Source: Gymnopus androsaceus JB14
Lineage: Eukaryota > Basidiomycota > Agaricomycetes > Agaricales > Omphalotaceae
NCBI GenBank assembly: GCA_009733575.1
Contig: ML769434.1
Span: forward strand, 62,444 to 126,443
Length of the DNA: 64,000 nt
Direction: 5' to 3'
The notes under the pieces were generated by a model. It was not told where the DNA came from. It saw nothing but the letters and a program-made list of their open reading frames with translations, and ran no database searches. The position numbers and the translations under genes were made by a program. This document shows, one piece after another, positions 54,940 to 64,000 of the stretch. Each line of letters starts with the position of its first letter. The stretch's first letter is position 1.

Positions 54940-56035
54940 GAATGGGAGCAGGGAAGCTCAACAAAGTCTAGCTGGTGAGTAACCAGCTCTTCCTTTCCAT
55001 CACTTCCCTTTTGGAGGTTCGCCACCATGACGCTCATGCATGCTTGGTGATTAGGCAAGGTCCAGCAATCAATGGCAATGGGAAGTTCCCCCTCATACTC
55101 CTGGTGAATATTTATGTGAGTACAAGCTTTTTCAATGTTTTTTTAACTTTACCTGCAACTCCTTTGCTAATTTCTCCTTTGTCTTGTTGTATAGATGTTT
55201 GATGTCCCTGGAAACAGTCTCCTTACTGGGAATGTAGCGGTCAGGCCATCCTTCTTGCTGGAGCCATCAATAACATTGGTTCTTCACCACTCGGAATGGT
55301 CATGCACTTTCAGCAACCCAAGAGGCTTCTTGCCAAACACTATAAGGGATGTAACACAACTGCTTGTTTATAGGGACAAAGCCCTGATCTGGCATATTGT
55401 GACAAAGCACTCTGATGACTGCATGTCTATAGGGAATATTCCCTGGATGTGAAAATTATTTGATATGGGAGTGCTGTAACTCAAACTATTTAGACATGTT
55501 GACATAAATATAAAGAATATCACTGACCCAAGTTCCAATGGATTTGCAGTGCTGTTGTGCCAATGAATTGACCTAAATGTCAATTTAAATGAACTAGAGC
55601 AGAGCAATGTAATAATAAATGCTTACATGTAGAACATATTTTGAAAATAAACTGTAAATAGAAAAAAATTGATCAGTATCCTCTTCGCGAGTTGCATTTT
55701 ATGATTATAGGAGTTGTGCATCTAGAATACATCAGCATTTATATCAGAATGTATATGATCAGCTTTTACCCATAGATGATTTATAATGATGAGCATGTGG
55801 GATAGGAGCATATTTTTCATGAAGTGCAGTGATAATCAGATGGGGGAGAAGAAAGAAGGAGTGATTGCATGTGGGCCGACTTTAAATACAAGACAAAGAG
55901 TCACGTGCAATTTCAACATTGATGAAACAGGCACAAAATTACATAAATATGATCTTTATCCCAGCATGTGCTAAATCTTCATCCGTACGGCTGAATACCG
56001 GTATCGCCGCATCACTACATCTCTTAATAATAATA

Positions 56036-56665
56036 TCAATGGCTGCACACTGTCTGTTGTAGAAATTGTGTCCAAAAATAATCTAAGCATTGATTGGAAT
56101 AAGTTGATGACCATGTAATATCAGTGAATAGTACCTTGACAGCAGTTGTATCCATATCCAATGCCCTCAATACAATAAAAACCATGATGGCAGTGTGAGC
56201 TGAGGGTATCACGTTCATGTGAGGCAACATCCCAAAGAAAAGTTCTTTGGTATAGTAAATGGCTTTGGAATGTACCATATTACCGGAGACTCGGGCTGCT
56301 CGTATACGATCAATATAATCAGTAATCGAGGTGTATCTAAGAAACAAGTCAGTAAACCAATATAGAGAGACTTAGGCTACATACTGTTCAATATCATCCT
56401 CAATTGACATGAGGCGTGTGATATGTGGAGCCAAAGTATGGCACACAGTATAATACTGTAAGAGTGCACTTGGCATGGGACGAGATTCAGTTTTGCTATA
56501 GAATGGTATGTTTACCATGAATAGATCAGATGGAGAGGCACCACGGGAAGTGACAGGAGAAGGCTGATTAACAAGATGAGGCAGAAGCATCAAAGTCTGA
56601 GAAGCACTTGAAAATGCTGTCATAGGTAGACTTGGAGACGGTACAGCCAGGGCATTATTTGCCAC
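56036..56665 (-). CDS. Unknown protein fragment, element-associated
   Basis: Two minus-strand exons separated by a short intron near 56372-56340: NNALAVPSPSLPMTAFSSAS then SPSDLFMVNIPFYSKTESRP and HTLAPHITRLMSIEDDIEQY (56665-56372), continuing RYTSITDYIDRIRAARVSGN, ELFFGMLPHMNVIPSAHTAI and RALDMDTTAVKVLF (56347-56036). The composition is coding-like. Not recognised. It lies just outside the large fold-back element and may be the 5' or 3' part of a neighbouring transposon gene. Confidence 0.4.
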
Positions 56666-56991
56666 TGCAGGTGCAACTTTTGAGCAACTTTACCTGGCTT
56701 GGCTAGTCTCGTGCTGGCCAGTTCTTTCACAGAAGGAGAGGCATGGAGCCCCAGACACAGATCTTGTTGACAAATTCAATTACAATTGTAGGTTTTGTAT
56801 TATTCTACAAATTACTACAGCTGTAAGTACCATCAATTATTAATACCATTATACAGTATGGCGCGCAAAATTCGGGCCCGCCTCCGCTTCCCTCCCCTCC
56901 CTCGCTGCGCTCGGGGGGTCCCCCGGGCCGGGAAGTCGTCAGCGGGCACCCTAAAGCCTCGTTTGCGCTTATTTTGATAGGCGGGAGCCCC

Positions 56992-57022
56992 TTACCTAAC
57001 CTCAACCCCTAACCGCTAACCC
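56992..57022. repeat. Telomere-like CCTAACC block, left arm
   Basis: Imperfect CCTAAC/CCCCTAACC run. Counterpart 61691-61728 reads GGTTAGGG/GGGGTTAGGGTTAGGGG. (TTAGGG)n is the common fungal telomere repeat. Confidence 0.6.
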
Positions 57023-57528
57023 AGCACGTTTGGCAATGCCGGACTAGCTCTCTAATGTTAGGGTTCACCCTTCGGGCGAACCCTAACGAGAGCTAGCCAC
57101 GGCATTGCTTGGAAATAAAAAAAACACAATCTAATTAATGTTTTTACATTGGGGATTGAACACTCGCCGCTACTAGGTACAGCTTACCTCACCTGTCAGA
57201 GACACCAACAAGAATACTGTTATACCATCATGCGCATGGAAGCCATGAATGTAATTGAAATATATTACATCACTGTTGCTACATGTATTTACAACTGTAA
57301 GTAATTTGTAGAATAATTAAAAACCTACAACTGTAATCATTTATCAACAATCCTGGTGTCCTAGGTTGAGGCATGTGGACATCTGCTCAGGTCCTTCCAG
57401 AGAAAATCTGGCTGGCCTTTGAGAATACGAGCTTCATATATTCCAAATACTCGGACCTCTTCAGACCCGGAAAACACTGTGTCGAGAACTTGAGATGATG
57501 ATAGGTTAGCCACTCAGCCAGATGAATA

Positions 57529-57735
57529 TCACAACTTACTGATTTTCTCAATCTCTCCACTGTCTTGTCTCTGAAGAATCTGGCCCTCAGATAAAGCTGT
57601 GTTGTCCTGAGCTACAAGAGAATCAACAGCTTTACCAATGCAAAACTTGCATAATGATTGTTTGTGAGATTGATTGTTTTTGTACTGGCGGTAATCTTTG
57701 TGGATATAATTCCACACATCTGAGACAGCAGGCAT
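57529..57735 (-). CDS. BED-like zinc-finger fragment (possible hAT N-terminus)
   Basis: Minus-strand frame beginning MPAVSDVWNYIHKDYRQYKN, then KQSLCKFCIGKAVDSL. The VW...CxxC arrangement resembles the start of a BED zinc finger, which heads many hAT transposases, but the His pair is not clear. It lies inside the fold-back element. A hAT N-terminus displaced from the transposase at 51.5-55.5 kb is possible. Confidence 0.35.
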   Translation of the reverse strand: MPAVSDVWNYIHKDYRQYKNNQSHKQSLCKFCIGKAVDSLVAQDNTALSEGQILQRQDSGEIEKISKL

Positions 57736-58505
57736 AGAAGCACTGAGTACATCAAAACCATAGTGACAGATGTAAGAGTATGAGGTTACTAAAATTACGA
57801 TTACTTTTGTTGACTGCTTTCGACTGCCGCTTGACCCGTGGGAACTCCCAGCCTGATCCGGTTGACGGCTGGACGGACCTGGTCAAGCTGCAAGTCAAGA
57901 ACTCGACCCTGTAACCCTGCTAGAGAGCAAGTAAATGGTAGCCTGCTACCAAAGTATTCAGTGAAAGGTATCCTCAATGCGAAGGATACAGATATGCAAT
58001 GTGTATATGCAAGGCACAGGCTTGGCAGATCTGACTGTCAGATTGGATATGCACCCATCCTTTTGTTCTTGGGCCTTTTCATTTATTTATTTATTTCCCT
58101 TTTCACTCCACATGCTCACTGCAGTTGTTTCTTATCCCATCCTTGTATTTTCACACTAGATACTACTTTATTGTTCATATTCTGCAATCTAATTGGGTCC
58201 CTTGCGCTTCTTACAAGCATTGGTATCCTTCAGGTTCTTGAGTTGCTTGTGCAAAACAGTGCTTGCACCCCAAAAGCAGGAAACTGTTCAACTATCTGGG
58301 AGAGGGTTTGGAAAGGCAAACTGTGCAGCCACTTGTGGATGTACCATGTTATGAGCTGCTTGCAGAGCTTGTCTATCCTATCTGGACATCAGAGGGTGTG
58401 ATAGAGTTTCAGCATTCTGACTTCTTGTCTGAATGTGGGAAGATCAAGATGGAGTGTGCCAGAGATGTTTGCCATGAAAGTTTCCACATTAGCAGCCTGG
58501 ATTAC

Positions 58506-60600
58506 TCATGTCAGAATCTCTCTTTGATTCCTGAGTTCATCAATGTGTAGTGTCATGTGGGTAGAGCATCCAGAGTCAAAAAGAATTGCTCCATAACTGT
58601 GGGCTGATCCTGCATTAGTGCATACTTCTTCCTCCTTTTCATTAGAAGTTATGAGAGTAAGTGATGGAGAAGTGTCTTCAATGTCTTGCACCACATTACA
58701 GCTGTATTTCTTACATCTGTGATATACTGTTGAAACAATACATCTTTCCAGAACTTTGTCAGTGATTTTGGAGAAATCAAAAACAAGGTTTCCTAGCTTA
58801 TCAGGAATTTCAATAGCTGCCCATGATGACTCTGGTACTTCCTCAATCATAGATGAGGATGCCACTTTGTTGTTCTTTGGCCTGTCTCCAGTTTCCATCT
58901 GACTTCTTCTTCTTCTTCTGCTCCTTAGGAGGTTTCATCTCCTTGGCCTCGTCGGCCTGGCTGCATTTGTCCAATGGACATTGATTGCCAAAGTGTCCTT
59001 TGCCTCCACAATTGTAACAGATGGAGTCTTAGCAACTTGTCACCCCTCCTCTGCCTTTACCTCTTCCCCTGGAACTTCCCCTATAAGAATTTCCATCACC
59101 TTGGAATCCTCCTCTTCCCCTGTTACTGGCATAGTTTGCTAATTAATTTTTCTGCTCATTTTGCCTTTGGTGAACCATGCCTTCTGCATGGATAGTGGAG
59201 TTAAGCTCAGCAAAATTAAGCTTCTTATTAGTTTTAATGGCAAAAATGGCTAGAGCATTGATTGTAGGTTTAAAGGTGTCAGGGACAGAAGACATAATAG
59301 TATTGACAAATATATTATCATTGATATCAATTCCCCTAGTTGTAAGGTCATTGTGGATGCTGATCATACTGTCCAGGTGCTGACTGGCTTTAGCTGTGTC
59401 AGTACATTGCATTGTATGAAGCTGCCTTTGTAAAAATGATTCAGTGAAGGCATTTTTCAAATCATAATCCTGGAGTAAATTTTCCCACAACTGCTTTGTG
59501 TTGTTGTAATGCCTATACCTTTGGAATATTCCATCTGATAACCTGCCAATGATTGCATTTAGCAAATCATTATCTTCTCCCTATCAGCATTGTCTGCTTC
59601 TTCTGCAAGAGAAGATTGCGGATTCCATTCTAAACAACATTGATAGCAAATAGATCTAGCTGCAAATTCCACTTGAGTTTTCCACATGTCCCAATTTGAT
59701 CCATCCAACTTTGAAAGGGTAACCTTATCAAAGGCTTTTAATGCTTTAGACATATTTTCATTGTCATTGGAATTTGAATCTGTTTTGAATGCCCCTGATA
59801 ATTCCAAATTTGATGGTGATGATGGAGGTGGAGGATCTTCTGGGAGATCACTAGGCTGGAGTTGTGGAGCTTGTTGTGGAGATGACTGTGGAGGTGGAGG
59901 TGGAGTTTGCTCCAGTTCTTGTTTTGGTAATGGAGCTGGAGCTGGTGCAGGAGTGGGATTAGATGAAGATGATGCTTCTGCTGCAGCTTTCTGTTTGCTG
60001 ACTAGATGTTCACTATGTCTTTTCTCCTGTCTTTTGTTTTCTGCTTTTTTGATATCAGCTTCCTGTGATGGATCAGGTATAGCACTGTAATCTGGTAAGT
60101 TTTTGATATACTTGGTATTGTATTGATTTGGACAAGGTTGTTTAACACAAACAAACCACTGTTCTTTAAAAGGGTTCCACCACCTGTTGCAGATTTTGTC
60201 TTTGTCTGCTATACTGTGCCATTTCATTCAATTCAACAGTCACATGTCACAGGCCCTCAAAAAGTCAAAAATTTTTCCACTGGTCACAGGTCACTGCACA
60301 AAATTTGCCCAAAAATTACAGCTTTGACTGAATTAGGTCCAAAAAAGCTTACAAAGATTGCCCTTTGAGGAAATTAGTCAAAAGGACGATTTCAACACAC
60401 TGATCACAAGTCACAAGGTGTATTGAATTGAATAAAATGCAACAGTATGTGATTTTAAAGTGCAAGGTGCTTTGGAGTCAGCGGCTGGTAATGGTAGCAG
60501 TGTGGCTTTGCTACTGGATGCTGCAGTGGCAGTGGCTACTTGACCTGATGCTGTTCTGCAGGTGGCTGGTGCAGTAGGCCTGGGTTGTGACATCAACAAG
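58506..60600 (-). pseudogene. Copia gag-protease (copy 2), interrupted by a MITE
   Basis: Minus strand. MSQPRPTAPATCRTASGQVA (60595) is followed, after the MITE 60214-60445, by ADKDKICNRWWNPFKEQW and a Pro-rich spacer, FDKVTLSKLDGSNWDMWKTQ (59720), RHYNNTKQLWENLLQDYDLK (59510), NDNIFVNTIMSSVPDTFKPT, an RG-rich zinc-knuckle region eroded near 59000, then NKVASSSMIEEVPESSWAAI (58870) and the retropepsin-like site GAILFDSGCSTHMT (about 58580). The protein order is gag then protease. Integrase and RT are absent. It is highly similar to copy 1 but extends further, into the protease. Confidence 0.75.
60214..60445. mobile_element. 232-bp TA-flanked MITE in Copia gag
   Basis: Ends CTGTGCCATTTCATTCAATT and, in complement, CTGTTGCATTTTATTCAATT; TA duplications at 60212-60213 and 60446-60447. 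Interior has repeated GTCACAGGTCAC words. Same family as 60758-61023. Comparison with copy 1 (TCATATAGCAGAC) confirms the empty site. Confidence 0.85.
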
Positions 60601-60647
60601 AGCTATGTCCCCAAATAGATGCATCAATAGTTAAGGCTGGGGTCCAT

Positions 60648-61278
60648 AACCTATTAGAGTTATGTTCCTAAATAGGAAGTAGCAGCAGTAAGTCCACTCA
60701 GGACTTAGTAGTAAAATCACACAGATTGATGGGGGATAATGGTGGTATTACAGGGTACTGTACCATTTCAATCAATTTGGCAGTCACGGGTCACGGAGGC
60801 CTTCTGATGTGCCGAAATTTGACCAGGTCACAGGTCACATTTCGAAAGTGCCAAAAGTTTTTGGCATGACACACTCAAAATTGCCTCAAAAAACGCAAAT
60901 TTTGGGTCAAAAATGCCGAATTTTTGCTGGGGTCACGCAGCTCCACCGCGAGGTGCCGAATCCAAAATTTTGTCGGGTTGGTTACGGTCACATGAGCCTG
61001 CCGAATCAATCAAAATGGTACAGTATTGTACCTAGGCTTATATACAGTCCTATGTATGTATGATATTTCAGGCAAGTGGTTACTGTGTGAATGTCTGTGG
61101 CTACTGTGCATATGGTGAAGTGGGTACTACAAGATAGTAGGTGGATATGGTGAGAGACTAAATGGAGACTGCAAGACAATAGATGTGGAGTGCATGGGGT
61201 GGTGATACAAACAAGTGGATACTATGAGAAAGCATTTCATGAATAGATAGACAGAAATATACCTTTGATATTCCAACA
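60648..61278 (-). repeat. Copia copy 2 LTR/leader, containing a MITE
   Basis: Reading on the minus strand from TGTTGGAATATCAAAGGTAT (61278) it parallels 45342-45700 (shared CACCACCCCATGCACTCCA; GGACTGTATATAAGCCTAGG; CTTACTGCTGCTACTTCC). The 3' LTR limit is not resolved. Confidence 0.65.
60758..61023. mobile_element. 266-bp TA-flanked MITE in Copia LTR
   Basis: Ends CTGTACCATTTCAATCAATT and, in complement, CTGTACCATTTTGATTGATT; TA duplications at 60756-60757 and 61024-61025. Interior holds GTCACGGGTCACGG and CAGGTCACAGGTCACA. The empty site is seen in copy 1 at about 45590. Confidence 0.85.
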
Positions 61279-61489
61279 GATCACTAGGTTCAACTAGTAA
61301 GTAACTTGGATTGACAATGGTTGAGTATAAAATTGATCAAAGATGCTTTTATTTTCTGATAGGCCAACCTACGACACGGTATTTGTATACAAATACATTA
61401 CACTGTAATAGAAATGTTATGTCTACAAATTTCTTACAATGTAACAGTAGTCTCGTAATGTATCCAAATTAAAATCCTATCTTACATGT

Positions 61490-61575
61490 GCCTGATGGTT
61501 GAGCGGTAATCCTAATCCACGTTTCTGACAGGTAAATGTCTGTTAGTGAGTGTTCGAACCTCCGGTGTGTTAATT
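61490..61575 (+). other. tRNA-like segment (Pol III A and B box) in fold-back arm
   Basis: TGGTTGAGCGG (61497-61507) fits an A box and GTGTTCGAACCTCC (about 61550) fits a B box, about 45 bases apart. The left arm has a related copy (complement of 57147-57200) with GAGTGTTCAATCCCC. A complete cloverleaf does not form by eye, so this is a SINE-like relic rather than a tRNA gene. Confidence 0.45.
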
Positions 61576-61690
61576 TAAAATAAGTATGTATTTTTCTTTT
61601 TATGCAATGCCGTGGCTAGCTCTTGTTAGGGTTCACCCTTTGGGTGAACCCTAACATTAGAGAGCTAGTCAGGCATTGCCAAATGTCCTG

Positions 61691-61728
61691 GGTTAGAGGT
61701 TAGGGATTGGGGTTAGGGTTAGGGGTTC
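61691..61728. repeat. Telomere-like TTAGGG block, right arm
   Basis: GGTTAGGGATTGGGGTTAGG followed by GTTAGGGGTT. Inverse of the block at 56992-57022. Confidence 0.65.
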
Positions 61729-62819
61729 CGGTCTCTCGAAATAAGCACAAACAAGGCTTTAGAGTGCCCGCCGACAACTTCCCGGCCCGGGGGACCCCCC
61801 GAGCGCAGCAAGGGAGGGGAGGGAAGCGGAGGCGGCCCGAAGTTTGCACGCCAAATTATATTACTATTAACGGTAGTAAGAGTTGATGGGACCTACAGTT
61901 GTAATAAATTTGTAGACATAAGGGTTTATTACAATTGTAATACATTTTGTATACATTAGTTGTGTCTGGGGCTTGATAGGCTAGGATGTTATGGTTGACT
62001 ACAGATCACAGGTCAGATACTTTCCAAAAACTCAAAACATTATAATGATGTGCTTCACTGGGTGGGACACCAAAATGGAAACTGGGATAGGGACCTAGGG
62101 TTATGCAATACAATTCATAGACTCAACATTGGATACAAGGTAATTTATTGAGGTTAGAAAGCCTCAATGTCAGCAGACAATGGCAGTCAACAAAGAAGAA
62201 GCTATCTGAAAAAACAAGCATAAGAGAAAACATGGAAAAGTGGCCCATGGGAAACAATTGCCTAGAGTGGCCGTTTTTTGGAAGTTTTGTCCAATCGCTG
62301 CATACAGGACCTTCCCTTCCCTTCGGTCAGTGTCGGACACGCAAAATACACATAATTTATCACAACGTACTTATTAGCTGCAATGATACCAAAAAGACAT
62401 CCTAATATCTTTATTGCAGGCATGTCACTGCTTCAAGTGCTTACTGGGTGCTTACCTATGTCAGTGTGATATAAATGTTCCTCAGTATTCAAATATGTAC
62501 TTAACTCATGTAGGATTAGTTTACAATACTAAATTACTCAAAAGATATTGTTTTCAGCATGGTAGTTACAGCTTACTATTGTATATATAATCATTGTACA
62601 TAGTTAGTACATGATAGTTTTGCTTAATGATTAAATATCTTGCAATGTTGCAATATGTGACAAGCCATGTTGTAAACCTCAAAAAAGAGTTTTTAGTGCT
62701 TAACTATGTATATATAAATAGGGTATAACCATGATTGAACATATACTAAGTGTATCAGTGCAATACTTACATTTATGATCGAAATTTTCGTTCTGTTATT
62801 CAAACTCAACTTTTGAAGG

Positions 62820-62898
62820 TTGAGAACCTGGACCGGATTATCCGGGTTCAGGTCGGGTTCATATTTTGTGTACCCGACCCGACCCAAGCCACACACTA
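62820..62898. mobile_element. Right terminus of a hAT element
   Basis: GTACCCGACCCGACCCAAGC then CACACACTA at 62898. In complement it reads TAGTGTGTGGCTTGGGTCGG, nearly identical to the left end at 51305. Preceded by CCGGATTATCCGGGTTCAGG-type subterminal repeats. Confidence 0.65.
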
Positions 62899-63628
62899 GC
62901 GGCAGGCTCAGGGTCAAAAATCGGTGAGAAATCTTAGTCTTGCCAGTGGAATTTATTCTCTTTGCTTCTGCGTCTTTGTCAGAATAGCATATAATGTTAT
63001 TTTATATCATTTAAACACTATATAGGCATCAAAAAGCAGTGCAGAGCTGCACTAAGGAGAACAGGTGCAAGACTGAAGAGTAAGGTAAGGCACAATATCA
63101 AACGCTGTTTCTGAATCATCCAAGAACACCATGGTAAGCATATCAGCTTGAGATTCCAACAAATTCAACTTGTAACATGCAGAGTATATAATAACACAAT
63201 CTAGAGTGGAAAAGATTGTCTACTGATCAGACATGAGATGAACTTTGGAATCATAAAATTGAATACAAAATTTGAGATCAGAAAATTTTTACAATGTATA
63301 GCACAACACTACTGAAGGAAAAATCATGGACAAGCCAATCAAGGAAAAAATTATTGAACTTCAGATGCAAGAGAGAAACATGACAAAAAAGAACAAGAAT
63401 TAAAGCCATTCGCAAAACCAATAACAGTTGTCGATCTTGAGGCAATGATTCCGATTAAAAATAACTCCAAATTTTTCACAATTTTGCCCCTCGGAAATCG
63501 GAAATACTTCCAGGGCCCCTGAAAACATGAAGATTCCAATTCATTTTCAATCAGAATAGTTAATTCGAGATCGAGGCTACTGTTGTTAGTTTCGCGAACG
63601 GCTGTAAACCTTTTCAAATCAAGCACTA
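62899..63628. other. Intergenic, downstream of the CHAT gene
   Basis: AT-rich. A minus-strand frame (63659-63351) overlaps the CHAT stop region and looks like a shadow or 3'-UTR. No recognisable element. Confidence 0.4.
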
Positions 63629-64000
63629 CTACACTCCAAGATGGATGAAGGGTACCCATTTAATGAAATTAGTTTCACCGACATCATCTCGCAGGCTTTT
63701 TGTAGCTTCATGCAGTGCATATGCTGCGCTCACTTTTCTATTCTCATTGCTATGCCAGTGAGTGTTCTGATTCCCCAAAAGCTTGGCATAGAGTTTATCG
63801 GCAATGTGAGGAGCTTCCTTGTCTCCAATAGCCCATAGTGTTGCTATAACACTTGGGTAACCCACCACAAGCATACCAGCTGCTAGATGGACAGCTTCTT
63901 CAGGGAGATTCTCATCTCCTGTGGCTGTCTGGCATGCTGAAAGGACTGCAAGCTGCACATTGTTCAAGGACCAGGACATCAATGATTCAAGCTTTAGTCT
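63629..64000 (-). CDS. CHAT-domain protein, C-terminal part (5' end outside window)
   Basis: The minus-strand frame is open to the window edge (…RLKLESLMSWSLNNVQLAV). It carries the C-terminal half of a CHAT (caspase-HetF-associated, TPR-linked) peptidase-like domain: LSACQTATGDENLPEEAVHL, with the presumed catalytic Cys in SACQT; AAGMLVVGYPSVIATLWAIG; IADKLYAKLLG; and the family's usual end, GETNFIKWVPFIHLGV (stop at 63631-63629). In mushrooms these proteins usually have long TPR arrays upstream and occur in many copies. Roles in programmed death or nonself recognition are suggested for the family but unproven. There is no intron in the visible part. Confidence 0.85.
   Translation of the reverse strand, partial: RLKLESLMSWSLNNVQLAVLSACQTATGDENLPEEAVHLAAGMLVVGYPSVIATLWAIGDKEAPHIADKLYAKLLGNQNTHWHSNENRKVSAAYALHEATKSLRDDVGETNFIKWVPFIHLGV

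Larger units (their letters stand above)
51500..55460 (-). pseudogene. hAT transposase, nearly complete but broken
   Basis: In minus-strand order: CYIPYSVWQEASWV (55360), EGWPDRYIPSKETVSRDIKH (55250), FPIAIDCWTLPNHQACMSVM (about 55090), HQLDFVELPCSHS (54985), then after an insertion and beyond a second one AEALAKILREWGIENKV (53475), LTGKIISITCDNTSANNKMI (catalytic region, about 53390), CSHVRCFAHVVNL (CxxH-type motif), an acidic linker EEAEEIEELKVQIND and MTEEEREDWEENVQPVHTAL (53154-52960), MDQIDEAFATRIVNEQELSA (52382), and the dimerisation domain TNDPLQWWVMNQKVYPDLAK (51860) and VKQSFSCGCILILHLCNCLR (51700). These are the hAT blocks in correct order. Stops and frameshifts are scattered. Confidence 0.7.
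51305..55500 (-). mobile_element. Second hAT element (left end and transposase), with two nested elements
   Basis: Left terminus TAGTGTGTGGCTTGGGTTGG at 51305 closely matches the terminus of the first hAT (19526). The transposase lies on the minus strand as in the first copy. The right end is not certain; a matching right terminus GCCACACACTA ends at 62898, but the 8 flanking bases do not agree with those at 51297-51304. Two non-autonomous elements (53480-54093, 54121-54939) interrupt the transposase gene. Confidence 0.65.
56747..61973. mobile_element. 5.2-kb fold-back element with ~600-bp inverted arms
   Basis: The arms match in inverse orientation: AGCCCCAGACACA at 56747 and complement ending 61973; CCTCCGCTTCC(CTCCC) with GACCCCCCGAG; GCTAGCTCT...GTTAGGGTTCACCC; ACCTGTCAGA. 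Arms extend to about 57372 and from about 61365. Each arm contains a GC-rich block, a telomere-like (CCCTAA)-type block and a tRNA-like block. The interior holds a BED-like zinc-finger frame and the inverted Copia copy 2. Confidence 0.7.

Noticed and set aside
58263..58550. 95-aa plus-strand frame (HPKSRKLFNYLGEGLERQTV)
   Set aside because: It runs antisense into the Copia protease region and shows no known domain; probably a shadow or eroded element DNA.
61490..61575. Functional tRNA gene
   Set aside because: A and B boxes are present but acceptor and anticodon stems do not pair by eye; kept only as a tRNA-like relic.
51297..62906. Exact 8-bp target duplication for the large hAT pair
   Set aside because: Flanks ACTGGCTC and GCGGCAGG do not match in any simple alignment.

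Overview
The window reads as nuclear DNA of a basidiomycete fungus, most likely an agaricomycete. Host genes have many 45-60 nt GT-AG introns and very short exons. They include families typical of mushrooms: a 2EXR/F-box-like protein, an F-box remnant, a 7TM protein, a CHAT-domain protein and a type-B carboxylesterase. The mobile elements are also fungal: hAT, a GCM-domain MULE, Tc1/IS630-like, a Helitron, Copia, solo LTRs and many MITEs. No prokaryotic gene structure is present.

Layout. 1-14 kb is relatively gene-rich, all on the + strand: the 3' part of SEC9 (SNAP-25-type SNARE), a type-B carboxylesterase with two apparent frameshifts, a decayed F-box gene, a 7TM protein gene, a one-exon 2EXR-type gene, and an MFS transporter with three apparent single-base indels. 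From 14.4 to 24.0 kb lies ERO1 (ER oxidoreductin), pulled apart by an unidentified insert of about 1.4 kb and a 6.3 kb MULE. The MULE carries a 2.1 kb hAT element with an 8-bp target-site duplication (TSD), and the hAT carries a 310-bp MITE.

24-63 kb is almost entirely layered mobile DNA: a 1-kb fold-back palindrome split by a hAT-type MITE; a Tc1/IS630-like transposase split by a 789-bp element; a minus-strand Helitron (HUH Rep plus PIF1 helicase) with a ubiquitin-protease-like gene at its end, split by a solo LTR and a TA-flanked MITE; a 3.1-kb LTR element with no visible polymerase whose interior is saturated with short hairpins; two Copia gag regions in opposite orientation; a second hAT with two further hAT-type insertions in its transposase; and a 5.2-kb fold-back element with telomere-like and tRNA-like sequence in its arms. 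The right edge holds the C-terminus of a CHAT-domain protein on the minus strand.

The host genes do not form a pathway. SEC9 (exocytosis) and ERO1 (disulfide formation in the ER) are conserved secretory-pathway genes that happen to lie near each other. The most unusual signal is the hairpin-saturated LTR element (37278-40412). The most consequential one is the ERO1 interruption, which implies a second intact copy or allele, unless the insert is somehow removed from the transcript.
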